Shown: positions 36,248 through 45,194, numbered from the stretch's first letter. The stretch is 64,000 nucleotides of DNA from Rhodobacter sp. SGA-6-6 (GCF_011043545.1 NZ_JAAKGP010000003.1:434001-498000), one strand, 5' to 3'. Notes: generated by a model from the sequence alone, not told the origin. Numbers and translations: made by a program.

Positions 36248-36883
36248 CTACGGCCCGGCGGCCTGCCAATGCGCCATGTGGTCGGCCAGCGCCTTGCCGA
36301 AGGCCGGCCGCGCCAGCGCCCGGTCGTGATAGGCGCGCAGGGCGGGCAGGTGCTCCAGCAGGCCATGCGCCGCAGGGATGCGCAGCACCTCGGCCAGCAG
36401 CAGGTCGGCCACGGTGAAGCGGTCCGCCACCATCCAGTCGCGCCCGTCCAGCGCGGTCTGAAGCTGCTCCAGCCGCTGCAGGGCCAGCTTCGCCGCCTGT
36501 TCGGCCTCCGCCTCGTCCTTGCGGAACAGCTTGGCGATCTGCCAGGGCAGCGTCCAGGTCTCGATCGAGTTCAGCGCCGCGATCACCCATTGCAGCACCC
36601 GCGCACCGTCGTCGCCTTCGGGCAGAAGCGGCGTCCCCTTCGCCAGATGCAGCAGGATCGCGCCGCTTTCGAACAGCACCAGGTCCCCCTCGCGGATGAA
36701 GGGGACCTGGCCGAAGGGCTGCTGGCGGAAATGCTCCGGCGTCTTGCCCCGCAGCGGCACCGTCTCCACCCGGTAGGGGCGGCCGATCTCTTCGCAGAGC
36801 CAGCGCACCCGCAGGTCGCGGACATTGCCGCGGGGCATCTCGGGCACCCAGTCGTAGGTGACCAACACCAGCGGGTCGGTCAT
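36248..36883 (-). CDS. glutathione S-transferase family protein
   Basis: A 211-residue protein. The N-terminal thioredoxin-like GST domain (to about residue 80) carries a G-Q-V-P-F-I-R-E-G-D-L-V-L-F-E-S-G-A-I segment, the cis-Pro and glutathione-binding E-S motif of GSTs. The C-terminal half is all-helical with the conserved N-capping V-A-D-R-F-T-V-A-D segment. Start at 36883 overlaps the stop of the VOC gene (ATGA), so the two are translated together. Its natural substrate is unknown. Confidence 0.87.
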   Translation of the reverse strand: MTDPLVLVTYDWVPEMPRGNVRDLRVRWLCEEIGRPYRVETVPLRGKTPEHFRQQPFGQVPFIREGDLVLFESGAILLHLAKGTPLLPEGDDGARVLQWVIAALNSIETWTLPWQIAKLFRKDEAEAEQAAKLALQRLEQLQTALDGRDWMVADRFTVADLLLAEVLRIPAAHGLLEHLPALRAYHDRALARPAFGKALADHMAHWQAAGP

Positions 36884-37635
36884 GCCGGGCCGACCACGGC
36901 GAAGGCGGCGCCGCGCGGGTCCTGCGCCATGACGATGAAGGCGCCGCCGGGCACCTCGACCGGGCCATGCAGGACCTTGCCGCCCGCCGCCTCGATGGCG
37001 GATTTCGCCGCCCCCGCGCCGGGCACGCCGAAATAGGGCAGCCAGTGCGGCGGCACCCCCGGCGGCCCCATCAGCCGCATCATCCCGCCGATGTCTGCGC
37101 CCTGGTGCGCGAACAGCTGGTAATTGCCCATCTCGCCCATCGGCATGGCGGTGGTGGGCTTCCAGCCCAGCAGATCGGCATAGAAGGCCAGCCCCGCCTC
37201 CGGATCGGTCGAGTGCAGCTCGTGCCAGTTGCCGTGGCCGGTCTTCTTCTGGTCGAAGGCCCCGCCCGCGCCGCCGGGCAGCGGTTGCAGCAGGCCGAAG
37301 ACCACGCCCTGCGGATCGGTGGCGATGGCGAAGCGGCCGGTGCCGGGAATGTCCTCCGGCCCGCGGTGGAGGCTGCCGCCGAGCGCCTTCGCCTTCTCCG
37401 CCGCCGCGTCGCAATCGTCCACGGCGAAATAGACCAGCCAGAACTCCGGCATCGGGCTGTCCGGCTCCATCAGCCCGGCCACCATGTCGCCGCCGGCGAC
37501 CGCCAGCGTATAGGAGAAGTCCGGCATCCCGGCATCCTGGAAGGACCAGCCGAGGATCGGGCCATAGAAGGCCTGCGAGGCCGCGCTGTCGGCGGTCGAC
37601 AGCTCATACCAGCAAGGCGCACCGTGGTGGGACAT
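36880..37635 (-). CDS. two-domain VOC (glyoxalase-like) protein
   Basis: 251 residues with two VOC/glyoxalase-type domains, about 1-118 and 128-251. Each begins with W-Y-E-L/W-H-E-L and contains the repeated Y-G-P-I-L-G-W / Y-A-D-L-L-G-W and F-W-L-V-Y/H-W-L-P-Y-F strands. Similar proteins are annotated as glyoxalase/bleomycin-resistance family or hydroxylases; activity is unknown. It begins 3 bp after the DUF1428 stop and overlaps the GST gene, forming a three-gene operon divergent from an HxlR regulator. Confidence 0.87.
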   Translation of the reverse strand: MSHHGAPCWYELSTADSAASQAFYGPILGWSFQDAGMPDFSYTLAVAGGDMVAGLMEPDSPMPEFWLVYFAVDDCDAAAEKAKALGGSLHRGPEDIPGTGRFAIATDPQGVVFGLLQPLPGGAGGAFDQKKTGHGNWHELHSTDPEAGLAFYADLLGWKPTTAMPMGEMGNYQLFAHQGADIGGMMRLMGPPGVPPHWLPYFGVPGAGAAKSAIEAAGGKVLHGPVEVPGGAFIVMAQDPRGAAFAVVGPA

Positions 37636-37638
37636 CGC

Positions 37639-38001
37639 TCAGCCTTCCGTGACGATGGGGGTGAAACCGCCGTAGATCATGCGCTTGCCGTCGAAGGGCA
37701 TCGCCTCGGGCTTCATCTCGGGGTCGGTCTCCGACTGCTCCATCATCTTCTTGTAGGCGGCGTCGCGGGTGGCCTTGTCGGGCCAGGTCATCCAGGCGAA
37801 GACCACCGTCTCGCCCTCCTTCAGGTCGACCGCGCGCAGGAAGTCGGTGTGCTTGCCCGCCGGCACGTCGTCGCCCCAGCCGACCCAGAGGCTCAGCGCG
37901 CCGGCGTCGCGGAAGCTGGGCCACCATTTCAGCTCGTGCTGGCGGTATGTCTCGCGGTCCTCGGTGCGGACGGGAATCAGGAAACCGTCGATATAGGACA
38001 T
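37639..38001 (-). CDS. DUF1428 family protein
   Basis: A 120-residue protein of the DUF1428 family: M-S-Y-I-D-G-F-L-I-P-V at the N-terminus, then W-W-P-S-F-R-D-A-G-A-L and F-A-W-M-T-W-P-D-K, ending M-P-F-D-G-K-R-M-I-Y-G-G-F-T-P-I, the family signature. It folds as a dimeric alpha/beta barrel-like domain and is often found beside stress or xenobiotic genes. It is the first gene of the DUF1428-VOC-GST operon, 76 bp from the divergent HxlR-type gene. Confidence 0.9.
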   Translation of the reverse strand: MSYIDGFLIPVRTEDRETYRQHELKWWPSFRDAGALSLWVGWGDDVPAGKHTDFLRAVDLKEGETVVFAWMTWPDKATRDAAYKKMMEQSETDPEMKPEAMPFDGKRMIYGGFTPIVTEG

Positions 38002-38044
38002 CTTGCCGCTCCTTCGTTGCTTGCCGGAAGAGGCTTGCGGCTTT

Positions 38045-38061
38045 AGTTGTAAAAAGCAACT
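38045..38061. promoter_or_regulatory. inverted repeat, candidate HxlR operator
   Basis: AGTTG-TAAAAAG-CAACT, 5-bp arms with an A-rich centre, lies in the 76-bp gap between the divergent DUF1428 operon and the HxlR-type regulator gene. HxlR-family dimers bind such short dyads in divergent promoters. The position fits control of both directions. Confidence 0.5.
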
Positions 38062-38077
38062 GAAAATCGGAGCAGCG

Positions 38078-38701
38078 ATGGAAACCCGCCGACGAAGCTA
38101 TGACGAGGGCTGCATCGCCGCCCATGCGCTGGACCTGATCGGCGACCGCTGGGCGCTTCTGGTCGCGCGCGAGCTGATGCTGGGCGGGCGGCGGTTCTCG
38201 GAGCTGCGGGCCGGGCTGCCGGGGATCGCGGCCAATGTGCTGACCCAGCGTCTGGAGGGGATGGAGGCTGCCGGGCTGGTCTTGCGCGAGGGCCGCGCCT
38301 ATGCGCTGACGCCGGCGGGCTTCGGGCTCTGGCCGGTGCTGAAGGCGCTGTGCCTCTGGGGCGCGGCGCAGCCGGGGCACGATCCGCGGCTGTTCATCAG
38401 CCCGACGGCGCTGATGCTGTCCATGCGGGCGACCTGCCGGCGCGAGGCGGCGGGGATGCACCGCGCCGGCTTCGTGCTGGCGGGCGAGCGCTTCACGGTG
38501 GAGACCGGCCCCGGCGCCTATCGCGTGGCGCGCGGCGGCGGGGGGGAGCCGATGCTCTTCGAGGGCGGCACCAATGCCATGGCCGCGGCGGTCTACGGGC
38601 CGCGGCCGCTGACCGAGACCGCTGAGGACAGCGTGGGCTTCACCGGCGACCTGGCGGAGGGGCAGGCTTTCCTGGACCTGTTCTCGCTGCGGCGGGGCTG
38701 A
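38078..38701 (+). CDS. HxlR-family HTH transcriptional regulator
   Basis: 207 residues. The N-terminal 90 form the HxlR winged helix: C-I-A-A-H-A-L-D-L-I-G-D-R-W-A-L-L, then R-F-S-E-L-R-A-G-L-P-G-I-A-A-N-V-L-T-Q-R-L, both signature segments. The first segment carries the single conserved N-terminal cysteine often used for redox sensing. Residues 100-207 are an extra C-terminal domain not present in short HxlR proteins. Start at 38078 after GGAGCAGCG. It is divergent from the DUF1428-VOC-GST operon, which it probably controls through the dyad at 38045. Confidence 0.88.
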   Translation: METRRRSYDEGCIAAHALDLIGDRWALLVARELMLGGRRFSELRAGLPGIAANVLTQRLEGMEAAGLVLREGRAYALTPAGFGLWPVLKALCLWGAAQPGHDPRLFISPTALMLSMRATCRREAAGMHRAGFVLAGERFTVETGPGAYRVARGGGGEPMLFEGGTNAMAAAVYGPRPLTETAEDSVGFTGDLAEGQAFLDLFSLRRG

Positions 38702-38799
38702 GGCGGCCTTTCGCGCCCGGTTCATTTCCCGCCTTGCACCCAGGCCCTGAACCGGCGCAGATCGGGCAGGACAGCGCAGGGCAGGGCGGGGAGGCGGCG

Positions 38800-39516
38800 G
38801 TGCGCGGCGACAGGCTGATCGGATTGGACATCGTGAAGACCGCCGCGCTGGTCTCGATGGTGGCCTATCACTTCGCCTACGACCTCGACCTCTTCGGCCT
38901 GATCCCCCGCGGCACCGCCGTCACCGGCTTCTTCTGGTGGCACGCAAGGGCCACCGCCGGCAGCTTCATCTTCCTCGCCGGCCTGTCGCTCTGGCTGGCG
39001 CATGGGGCGGGCATCCGCTGGCCGGCGTTCTGGCGGCGCCTTGCCAAGATCGCCGCCGCCGCGGCGCTGGTGACGGTCGCCACCCGTTTCGCCCTGCCCG
39101 GGCTGACGGTGTTCTACGGCATCCTGCATTCCATCGCGGTCTCCTCGATCCTGGCGCTGGCGGTGCTGCGCCTGCCTGCGGCGCTGACGCTGGCGCTGGC
39201 GGCAGGCGCCTTCGCCCTGCCGCTGCTGTTCCGCGACCCCCTGTTCAACGGCGCGCTGGTCTGGACCGGGCTCGGCACCGTGCCGCCCGTCACCGCGGAT
39301 TTCCTGCCGCTGTTCCCCTGGATCGCGCCGATGCTGGCCGGGGTGGCGGCGGGGCGGCTGATGACCCGCTTCGCCCTCTGGCCGCGGCTGGTGCTTGCGC
39401 CCACCCGGCCGGCCCGCGCGCTGGCCTGGCCGGGGCGGCATACGCTGGCGATCTACCTGATCCACCAGCCGTTGCTGATCGGGGCGTTCAACCTGTGGTT
39501 CTGGGCGATGCGCTAG
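38800..39516 (+). CDS. DUF1624 (heparan-alpha-glucosaminide N-acetyltransferase-like) membrane protein
   Basis: A 238-residue membrane protein with about seven hydrophobic segments. It shows the DUF1624/OpgC-like pattern: R-x-x-G-L-D-I-V-K-T-A-A-L at the N-terminus, A-Y-H-F-A-Y-D-L in the first loop and L-A-I-Y-L-I-H-Q-P near the C-terminus. GTG at 38800 after GGGGAGGCGGC is taken as the start; a TTG 66 bp upstream is the only longer choice. Such proteins are thought to move acyl groups across the inner membrane. Substrate unknown. Confidence 0.82.
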   Translation: MRGDRLIGLDIVKTAALVSMVAYHFAYDLDLFGLIPRGTAVTGFFWWHARATAGSFIFLAGLSLWLAHGAGIRWPAFWRRLAKIAAAAALVTVATRFALPGLTVFYGILHSIAVSSILALAVLRLPAALTLALAAGAFALPLLFRDPLFNGALVWTGLGTVPPVTADFLPLFPWIAPMLAGVAAGRLMTRFALWPRLVLAPTRPARALAWPGRHTLAIYLIHQPLLIGAFNLWFWAMR

Positions 39517-39521
39517 GCGCC

Positions 39522-39542
39522 CGATTTTTCGACGAAAAATCG
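39522..39542. terminator. perfect TTCGACGAA-family palindrome between convergent genes
   Basis: CGATTTTTCG-A-CGAAAAATCG, 10-bp perfect arms around a central A. It lies 5 bp after the DUF1624 stop and 2 bp before the opposing amidase stop, the tightest placement in the window. Likely a bidirectional terminator. Confidence 0.6.
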
Positions 39543-39544
39543 TT

Positions 39545-40420
<876 letters not shown>

Positions 40421-40448
40421 CGGCAGGCTCCGGGGCTTGGGGACAGCG

Positions 40449-40501
40449 CCGGGGGTTTTCCACCCCCGGACACCCGGAGGATATTTCCAGACAGAAAATG
40501 A
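40449..40501 (+). repeat. GC hairpin plus ATATTT/GACAGA short repeat
   Basis: A hairpin CCGGGGG-TTTTCCA-CCCCCGG (40449-40469) is followed by GGATATTTCCAGACAGAAAA and TGA (40479-40501). It sits between the aguB start and the DUF2235 stop on the minus strand. The same two-part layout occurs at 49661 and 52183. Confidence 0.55.
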
Positions 40502-40509
40502 CGTAAGCC

Positions 40510-41613
40510 CTATTCCGCCGGCTGTCCCAGCATCGGCCAGCGCGCCCTTTCCGCCTGCGGCACGCTTTCGTGCAGCCGCTCGCTGCGGTCGCGGCCCACC
40601 ACCCGGCGGCGGCGCAGGAGGAAGACCTTGCCCCAGCTGCGCCAGGTGCCGACCATCGGCGCCCGCGGGTCGCAGGGAAAGCGCGCTTGCCATCCGGGCG
40701 GCAGCTCCAGCCCGCAGGCCTCGGCCCGGCCCAGCATCCAGACCAGCGGGATGTTCGATAAGGGCCGCGCCGGGGTGAAGGCGCCCAGCTGGCCGCCGAC
40801 ATCGCCATGGGCGCCGCGGAACCAGACCTGCTCGACATTGCCCTCCCAGCCCGGGGGACAGTCCCACAAGAGCGGCTCGAACACCGCCCGGGTCTCGTCC
40901 AGCGCCAGCGCGTGGAAGCCGTGGCGGATCGAGGGGCCGAGCTGGTGGTTGTGGAAGGCGTGCTCGCCGTCGGTCAGCATCCACATCAGCGGCAGCCGCA
41001 GGCCGAGCGCCTTGACCGTGTCCCAGACCCCCAGCATCTCGATCGGTGCTTCCAGATGGCAGTTTGCCCGGGCGAAGGCCTGAGCGGCCGGGGTGCCGGG
41101 GCCGTTGCGGTAATGCCGCCAGGCCAGGGTCACGTTCCGCTCGGTCGCCGCGTCGTGGCGCAAAAGGCCCACCCGGTCGATCACGCCCGCCAGCGAGCGC
41201 ACGGCGAAGGCGCCGCGGGAATAGCCGAAGAGATAGATCCGGTCGCCCTCGCGGTAGTGGCTGGCGAGATGGCCGTAGGCGCGGCGGATCTGGCCTTCCA
41301 GCCCGACGCCGTTGATCACGTCCATCCCCCGCCGCCAGCCCTGCCACTGGATGCCCTCTTCGTAGTAGAGCGTCCGCCGCGCCCGCGGCCCGTCTTCGGC
41401 CAGAAGCTGGAAGGTCAGGCCGGCGTTCGACACTTCGCCGTCGCGCAGCGAGGAGAAGGTGCCGTCCAGCACGATCACATGATCCACCCGCCCCCGCGCC
41501 GCGCCCTTGCCGGGCGGCAGGGAGACATCGGTCTCCGACACCGGGACCGGGCGCAGCCAGCGCTTGATGCGGTCGATGAAGGACGTGGCGGCCTCCTTCG
41601 GGCGGGGAGTCAC
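40510..41613 (-). CDS. DUF2235-domain alpha/beta hydrolase-like protein
   Basis: A 367-residue protein. V-I-V-L-D-G-T-F-S-S at about residue 46 is the usual DUF2235 start strand. G-Y-S-R-G-A-F-A-V-R-S-L (about 129-140) is the nucleophile-elbow serine motif, and H-G-D-V-G-G-Q carries an Asp-Gly pair. DUF2235 is shared with Tle1-type phospholipase effectors of type VI secretion, but no T6SS gene is nearby and no signal peptide is visible, so a cytoplasmic hydrolase is equally possible. It is downstream of the decarboxylase gene but a hairpin lies between. Confidence 0.82.
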   Translation of the reverse strand: MTPRPKEAATSFIDRIKRWLRPVPVSETDVSLPPGKGAARGRVDHVIVLDGTFSSLRDGEVSNAGLTFQLLAEDGPRARRTLYYEEGIQWQGWRRGMDVINGVGLEGQIRRAYGHLASHYREGDRIYLFGYSRGAFAVRSLAGVIDRVGLLRHDAATERNVTLAWRHYRNGPGTPAAQAFARANCHLEAPIEMLGVWDTVKALGLRLPLMWMLTDGEHAFHNHQLGPSIRHGFHALALDETRAVFEPLLWDCPPGWEGNVEQVWFRGAHGDVGGQLGAFTPARPLSNIPLVWMLGRAEACGLELPPGWQARFPCDPRAPMVGTWRSWGKVFLLRRRRVVGRDRSERLHESVPQAERARWPMLGQPAE

Positions 41614-41664
41614 TGCGGCAGGATGCCCGTGTCGCGTGACGGAATGGTTAACACCGAAAGGCTA

Positions 41665-41696
41665 GCGGCCCGGCCGGGATTGTCCAGCCGGGCCGC
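41665..41696 (-). terminator. strong hairpin downstream of the PLP decarboxylase
   Basis: GCGGCCCGGC / GCCGGGCCGC with 10-bp perfect arms and a 12-nt loop. It starts 25 bp after the decarboxylase stop (minus strand) and before the DUF2235 gene, so it probably terminates the decarboxylase transcript. Confidence 0.5.
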
Positions 41697-41720
41697 GCGA
41701 TGTCGGGGGGGTGTGAAGGC

Positions 41721-42866
41721 TCAGACCTTCAGGTTCAGCACCGTCGCCATGGTCAGGTCGCCGAAGCCGTTGAAGCGGCTGTTCGTCACCACCGAATAGG
41801 AGCCGAGGCCGTGCCAGATGATGTAGTCGCCTTCCTCCATGTCGCCCGGCAGCGGGATCTCGCCCGGCAGCCGGTCCACCGAATCGCAGGTGGGGCCGAA
41901 GACGATGCGGTCCACCGGCTTGGCGCTGCGGATCGCCCCTTCGGGGCTGATCACCTGCATCCGGTCGATGATGCCGATCAGCGGCAGCTCGGTCAGGGTG
42001 CCGTAGACGCCGTCGTTCAGGAAGACATGGGCGTCGTCGCGGATCGCCTTGACCTTGGCGGCCAGCGTGAAGGCGTCGCCGCACATCGACCGGCCCGGCT
42101 CGCAGACCAAGAGCGGACGGTCGGCGCCGAAAGCCTCGGTCGCCACGCGGTCGATCAGCTGGAAGGTCGCCTCCAGCTGCGGCACCACGGCTTCCAGCCG
42201 GTGGCTGGGGAAGCCGCCGCCGACGTTCAGCCGGGCGATGGTGACGCCGGCGTTGCGCGCGATCACCGCGGCCTCGCGGATATAGGCCTCCCAGGCGTGG
42301 GGATCGGTGCATTGGGTGCCGGGGTGGAAGGTGATCGAGGGCACGAAGCCCGCCGCCGCCACCGTCTTCAACAGTTCCACCGCCAGATCGGAGGTCGCGC
42401 CGAACTTGGCGCCGAAGTTGTAGGCGGCGCCGGCCACCGGCAGCTTGAAGCGGACCGAGATCTCGGTGCCCTCGGCCGGGACCATCTCGATCAGCTTGGC
42501 GAGTTCCGATTTCGAATCGACGGAATAGGACTTCACGCCCTTCGCCACCGCATGGGCGATCTCGGCCCGGGCGCGCACCGGGTTGTTGTAGTGGATCGCC
42601 GCATCGGGGGCGAGCCGGCGGATCAGGTCGATCTCGAAGGGGGAGGCGCAGTCGTAGCCGCGCACGCCGGCGGCGGCGAGGTTCTCGATCATCTCCTCGC
42701 CCGGGTTGGACTTCACCGCATAGGTGACCATGCCGGGGAAGCCGTCGATGAAGCGGCGCGCCATCGCCTGCACCACCGAGGGCGCGAAGAACAGCACCGG
42801 ATTCTCCGGCGCGACGTTGCGGATCATTTCGGTGGGGTTCGTCCAGATCGTCTTCGACAGTCCCAT
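41721..42866 (-). CDS. type III PLP-dependent ornithine/diaminopimelate-type decarboxylase
   Basis: A 381-residue alanine-racemase-fold decarboxylase. The PLP lysine is K52 in T-Y-A-V-K-S-N-P. C-E-P-G-R-S-M-C-G-D binds the phosphate, and F-G-P-T-C-D-S-V-D holds the second-subunit cysteine and aspartate of eukaryotic-type ornithine decarboxylases. Length is that of short bacterial ODC/DAPDC forms. Start at 42866 after GAGAGGAAGCG; a frame 28 codons longer has no better start. With the nearby N-carbamoylputrescine amidase it suggests putrescine formation. The divergent Lrp-type gene may regulate it. Confidence 0.87.
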   Translation of the reverse strand: MGLSKTIWTNPTEMIRNVAPENPVLFFAPSVVQAMARRFIDGFPGMVTYAVKSNPGEEMIENLAAAGVRGYDCASPFEIDLIRRLAPDAAIHYNNPVRARAEIAHAVAKGVKSYSVDSKSELAKLIEMVPAEGTEISVRFKLPVAGAAYNFGAKFGATSDLAVELLKTVAAAGFVPSITFHPGTQCTDPHAWEAYIREAAVIARNAGVTIARLNVGGGFPSHRLEAVVPQLEATFQLIDRVATEAFGADRPLLVCEPGRSMCGDAFTLAAKVKAIRDDAHVFLNDGVYGTLTELPLIGIIDRMQVISPEGAIRSAKPVDRIVFGPTCDSVDRLPGEIPLPGDMEEGDYIIWHGLGSYSVVTNSRFNGFGDLTMATVLNLKV

Positions 42867-43004
42867 CGGCGCTTCCTCTCTGCCAACAAGACGCATCGCC
42901 CTTGACCCCGTGCAGCGCGGGGGGCCGGGCACCAGCGTGGTTTTCATCAACCAGGCCAGGTGCGTATGAGCCGCCCTTTTCCTGCACTCAGGATGCGCGA
43001 TATG

Positions 43005-43019
43005 GGTGACATCTTCACC
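43005..43019. promoter_or_regulatory. 15-bp dyad, candidate Lrp/AsnC operator
   Basis: GGTGA-CATCT-TCACC lies in the 215-bp gap between the divergent decarboxylase and Lrp-type genes. Lrp/AsnC proteins often bind about 15-bp dyads in such divergent regions. The surrounding 80 bp is AT-rich compared with the rest of the window, as expected for a promoter. Confidence 0.4.
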
Positions 43020-43052
43020 GATGAAAACTATATATCTGCCGCGAAATCTCGT

Positions 43053-43058
43053 TATAAT
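43053..43058 (+). promoter_or_regulatory. TATAAT, possible -10 box of the Lrp-type gene
   Basis: An exact TATAAT hexamer lies 24 bp upstream of the start codon at 43082 in an AT-rich stretch. No good -35 box is seen at the expected distance, so the assignment is tentative. Confidence 0.35.
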
Positions 43059-43081
43059 GACGAAAATACCGGACAGATTGC

Positions 43082-43513
43082 ATGGACGAACTGGATCGCA
43101 ACATCATCGGGCTGCTGGGGGCGGATGCCCGCATGTCGGTGGCCACGCTGTCGCGCCGGCTGAAGGTGGCACGTTCCACCATCCAGGCCCGGCTGGAGCG
43201 GCTGGAGACCGGCGGAGTGATCGCCGGCTACACGCTGAAGCTGGGCGAAGGCGCGCGGGAAGGGCGGCTGCGCGCCTCGGTGCTGCTGACGGTGGAGCCG
43301 CGGTCGCAGGCGGCGATCCTGACCCGGCTGAAGGCGGTCAGCGAGGTGGAGCGGGTCTTCACCACCTCCGGCCGCTTCGACCTGCTGCTTCAGGTGGCCT
43401 GTCCGAACACCCAGGTGCTGGACCAGGTGCTGGACCAGATCGGCGCGATGACCGGGGTGAAGTCCAGCGAGAGCCTGATCCATCTGTCGACGAAGATCGA
43501 CCGGGCGGTGTAG
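43082..43513 (+). CDS. Lrp/AsnC-family transcriptional regulator
   Basis: A 143-residue regulator. The N-terminal HTH begins M-D-E-L-D-R-N-I-I-G-L-L with the A-D-A-R-M-S-V segment, then the recognition helix V-A-R-S-T-I-Q-A-R-L-E-R-L-E-T-G-G-V-I-A-G-Y. A C-terminal ligand-binding (RAM) domain with the G-x-x-D-L-L-L-Q-V strand follows. Lrp-family proteins sense amino acids; the divergent decarboxylase gene is the obvious target. Repeat copy D begins 15 bp after its stop. Confidence 0.92.
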   Translation: MDELDRNIIGLLGADARMSVATLSRRLKVARSTIQARLERLETGGVIAGYTLKLGEGAREGRLRASVLLTVEPRSQAAILTRLKAVSEVERVFTTSGRFDLLLQVACPNTQVLDQVLDQIGAMTGVKSSESLIHLSTKIDRAV

Positions 43514-43527
43514 GCGGGGCCATTTGG

Positions 43528-43737
43528 CCGGGCGGGAACAGGCGAGGCACTGCCTCGCCCCCGCCCGTGCGGGACCTGTCAACCGGAGACGTTGCGGCAC
43601 ATATCCCCGAGAGGCCAGCGCCCGACCGGGCGGGCGAGAAGCGCCCGTCGAGGGGCGGGCGGGCGCTGGCCGGGCCATTGAGGCCCGGCCGGTCCGGCTG
43701 AAATGGTGCGCTGTGGCGAAGGCGATGGCCTTCGCCA
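43528..43737 (-). repeat. five-copy multi-hairpin repeat, copy D (inverted orientation)
   Basis: The only copy on the minus strand. Read on the plus strand it begins with the GCGAGGC/GCCTCGC stem, then the GGCCAGCGCCCG/CGGGCGCTGGCC frame, GGCCGGGCC/GGCCCGGCC, and ends with GGCGAAGGC-GATG-GCCTTCGCC. It sits between the opposing ends of the Lrp-type gene (15 bp away) and gltA (68 bp away). The inner half of the third stem differs most from the other copies. The 291-bp gap holds nothing else recognisable. Confidence 0.83.
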
Positions 43738-43804
43738 TGTCAATGACGAACACCGGCCGGGACCTTGCGGTCCCGGCCGGGCAAGCGAAGCGGCGCGCGC
43801 CGTC

Positions 43805-45094
43805 TCAGCGGTTGCGCAGGTCGACGTAGTCGCGGCGGTCGGGGCCGATATAGAGTTGCCGCGGACGGCCGATCTTCTGGTTCTTCTCGGCGATCATTTC
43901 CTTCCACTGGCTGATCCAGCCGACGGTGCGGGAAATCGCGAAGATCGGGGTGAACATCGAGGTGGGGAACCCCATCGCCTCCAGGATGATGCCCGAGTAG
44001 AAATCGACGTTGGGATAGAGCTTCTTCGAGATGAAATACTCGTCCTCCAGCGCGATCCGCTCCAGCTCCTTCGCCACCTGCAGCGTCGGGTTGTTGTGGA
44101 TGCCCAGCAGGTCCAGCACCTCGTCGGCCGATTCCTTCATCACCTTCGCCCGCGGGTCGAAGTTCTTGTAGACCCGGTGGCCGAAGCCCATCAGCCGGAA
44201 GCCGGAATTCTTGTCCTTGGCCTTGGCGATGTATTCCGGGATGCGGTCGACGGTGCCGATCTGCTTCAGCATCTCCAGGCAGGCCTGGTTCGCGCCGCCA
44301 TGGGCCGGGCCCCAGAGGCAGGCGATGCCGGCGGCGATGCAGGCGAAGGGGTTGGCGCCCGAGGACCCGGCCAGCCGCACCGTCGAGGTGGAGGCGTTCT
44401 GCTCGTGGTCCGCATGAAGCATCATGATGCGGTCCATCGCCTTTTCCAGGATCGGCGAGACCACGTATTCCTCGGCCGGGACGGCAAAGCACATGTTCAG
44501 GAAGTTGCCGGCATAGGAGAGCGAGTTCTTCGGATAGACGAAGGGCTGGCCCATCGAATACTTGTAGGCCATCGCGGCGATGGTCGGCAGCTTGGCGACC
44601 ATGCGGATCGCCGCGACCTCGCGCTGCCAGGGGTCGTTGATGTCGAGGCTGTCGTGGTAGAAGGACGACATCGCGCCCACCACGCCGACCATCGTCGCCA
44701 TCGGGTGGCTGTCGCGGCGGAAGCCGCGGAAGAAGTAGTGCATCTGCTCGTGCACCATGGTGTGGCGGGTCACCCGTGCGGTGAAATCGGCCAGCTGGTC
44801 GGCGGTGGGCAGGTTGCCGTAAAGCAGCAGGTAGCAGACTTCCAGATGGGTGGACTTCTCGGCCAGCTGCTCGATCGGGTAGCCGCGGTAGAGCAGTTCG
44901 CCCTTGTCGCCGTCGATATAGGTGATTGCGCTTTCGCAGGCGGCGGTGGAGGTGAAGCCGGGGTCGAAGGTGAAGACATCGGCCTCGCCGTAGAGCTTGC
45001 GGATGTCCACCACGTCCGGCCCGATGGTCGGGCGGAGGACCGGCAGGTCGTATTCCTTGTCGTCCAGCCTCAGCGTGGCTTTGCGGTTCGTCAT
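43805..45094 (-). CDS. gltA: citrate synthase
   Basis: A 429-residue type II (hexameric) citrate synthase that condenses oxaloacetate and acetyl-CoA in the TCA cycle. Active-site stretches include M-G-F-G-H-R-V-Y-K with the catalytic His, G-P-A-H-G-G-A-N with the second His, and P-N-V-D-F-Y-S-G with the catalytic Asp. The M-T-N-R-K start at 45094 after GGGGGACATTGAG is preferred over a longer open frame. It is downstream of gltX on the same strand, about 100 bp apart with a hairpin between. Confidence 0.97.
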   Translation of the reverse strand: MTNRKATLRLDDKEYDLPVLRPTIGPDVVDIRKLYGEADVFTFDPGFTSTAACESAITYIDGDKGELLYRGYPIEQLAEKSTHLEVCYLLLYGNLPTADQLADFTARVTRHTMVHEQMHYFFRGFRRDSHPMATMVGVVGAMSSFYHDSLDINDPWQREVAAIRMVAKLPTIAAMAYKYSMGQPFVYPKNSLSYAGNFLNMCFAVPAEEYVVSPILEKAMDRIMMLHADHEQNASTSTVRLAGSSGANPFACIAAGIACLWGPAHGGANQACLEMLKQIGTVDRIPEYIAKAKDKNSGFRLMGFGHRVYKNFDPRAKVMKESADEVLDLLGIHNNPTLQVAKELERIALEDEYFISKKLYPNVDFYSGIILEAMGFPTSMFTPIFAISRTVGWISQWKEMIAEKNQKIGRPRQLYIGPDRRDYVDLRNR

Positions 45095-45153
45095 TCTCAA
45101 TGTCCCCCTACGGGCCGGCCGCGGGCAGGGGCGGCGGGCCATTGGCCAGTTCC

Positions 45154-45169
45154 GGCCCCGGTCGGGGCC
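45154..45169 (-). terminator. short GC hairpin between gltX and gltA
   Basis: GGCCCC-GGTC-GGGGCC with 6-bp arms and a 4-nt loop, 26 bp after the gltX stop. A weak terminator or processing element; gltA then has its own leader. Confidence 0.35.
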
Positions 45170-45194
45170 CATGAAAGACCGGCGGGGGGCCGCG

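Noticed and set aside
41641-41665. Second CtrA-like TTAAC near the DUF2235 start
   Set aside because: The partner half-site is at the wrong spacing (10 instead of 7) and mismatched, so it is probably chance.
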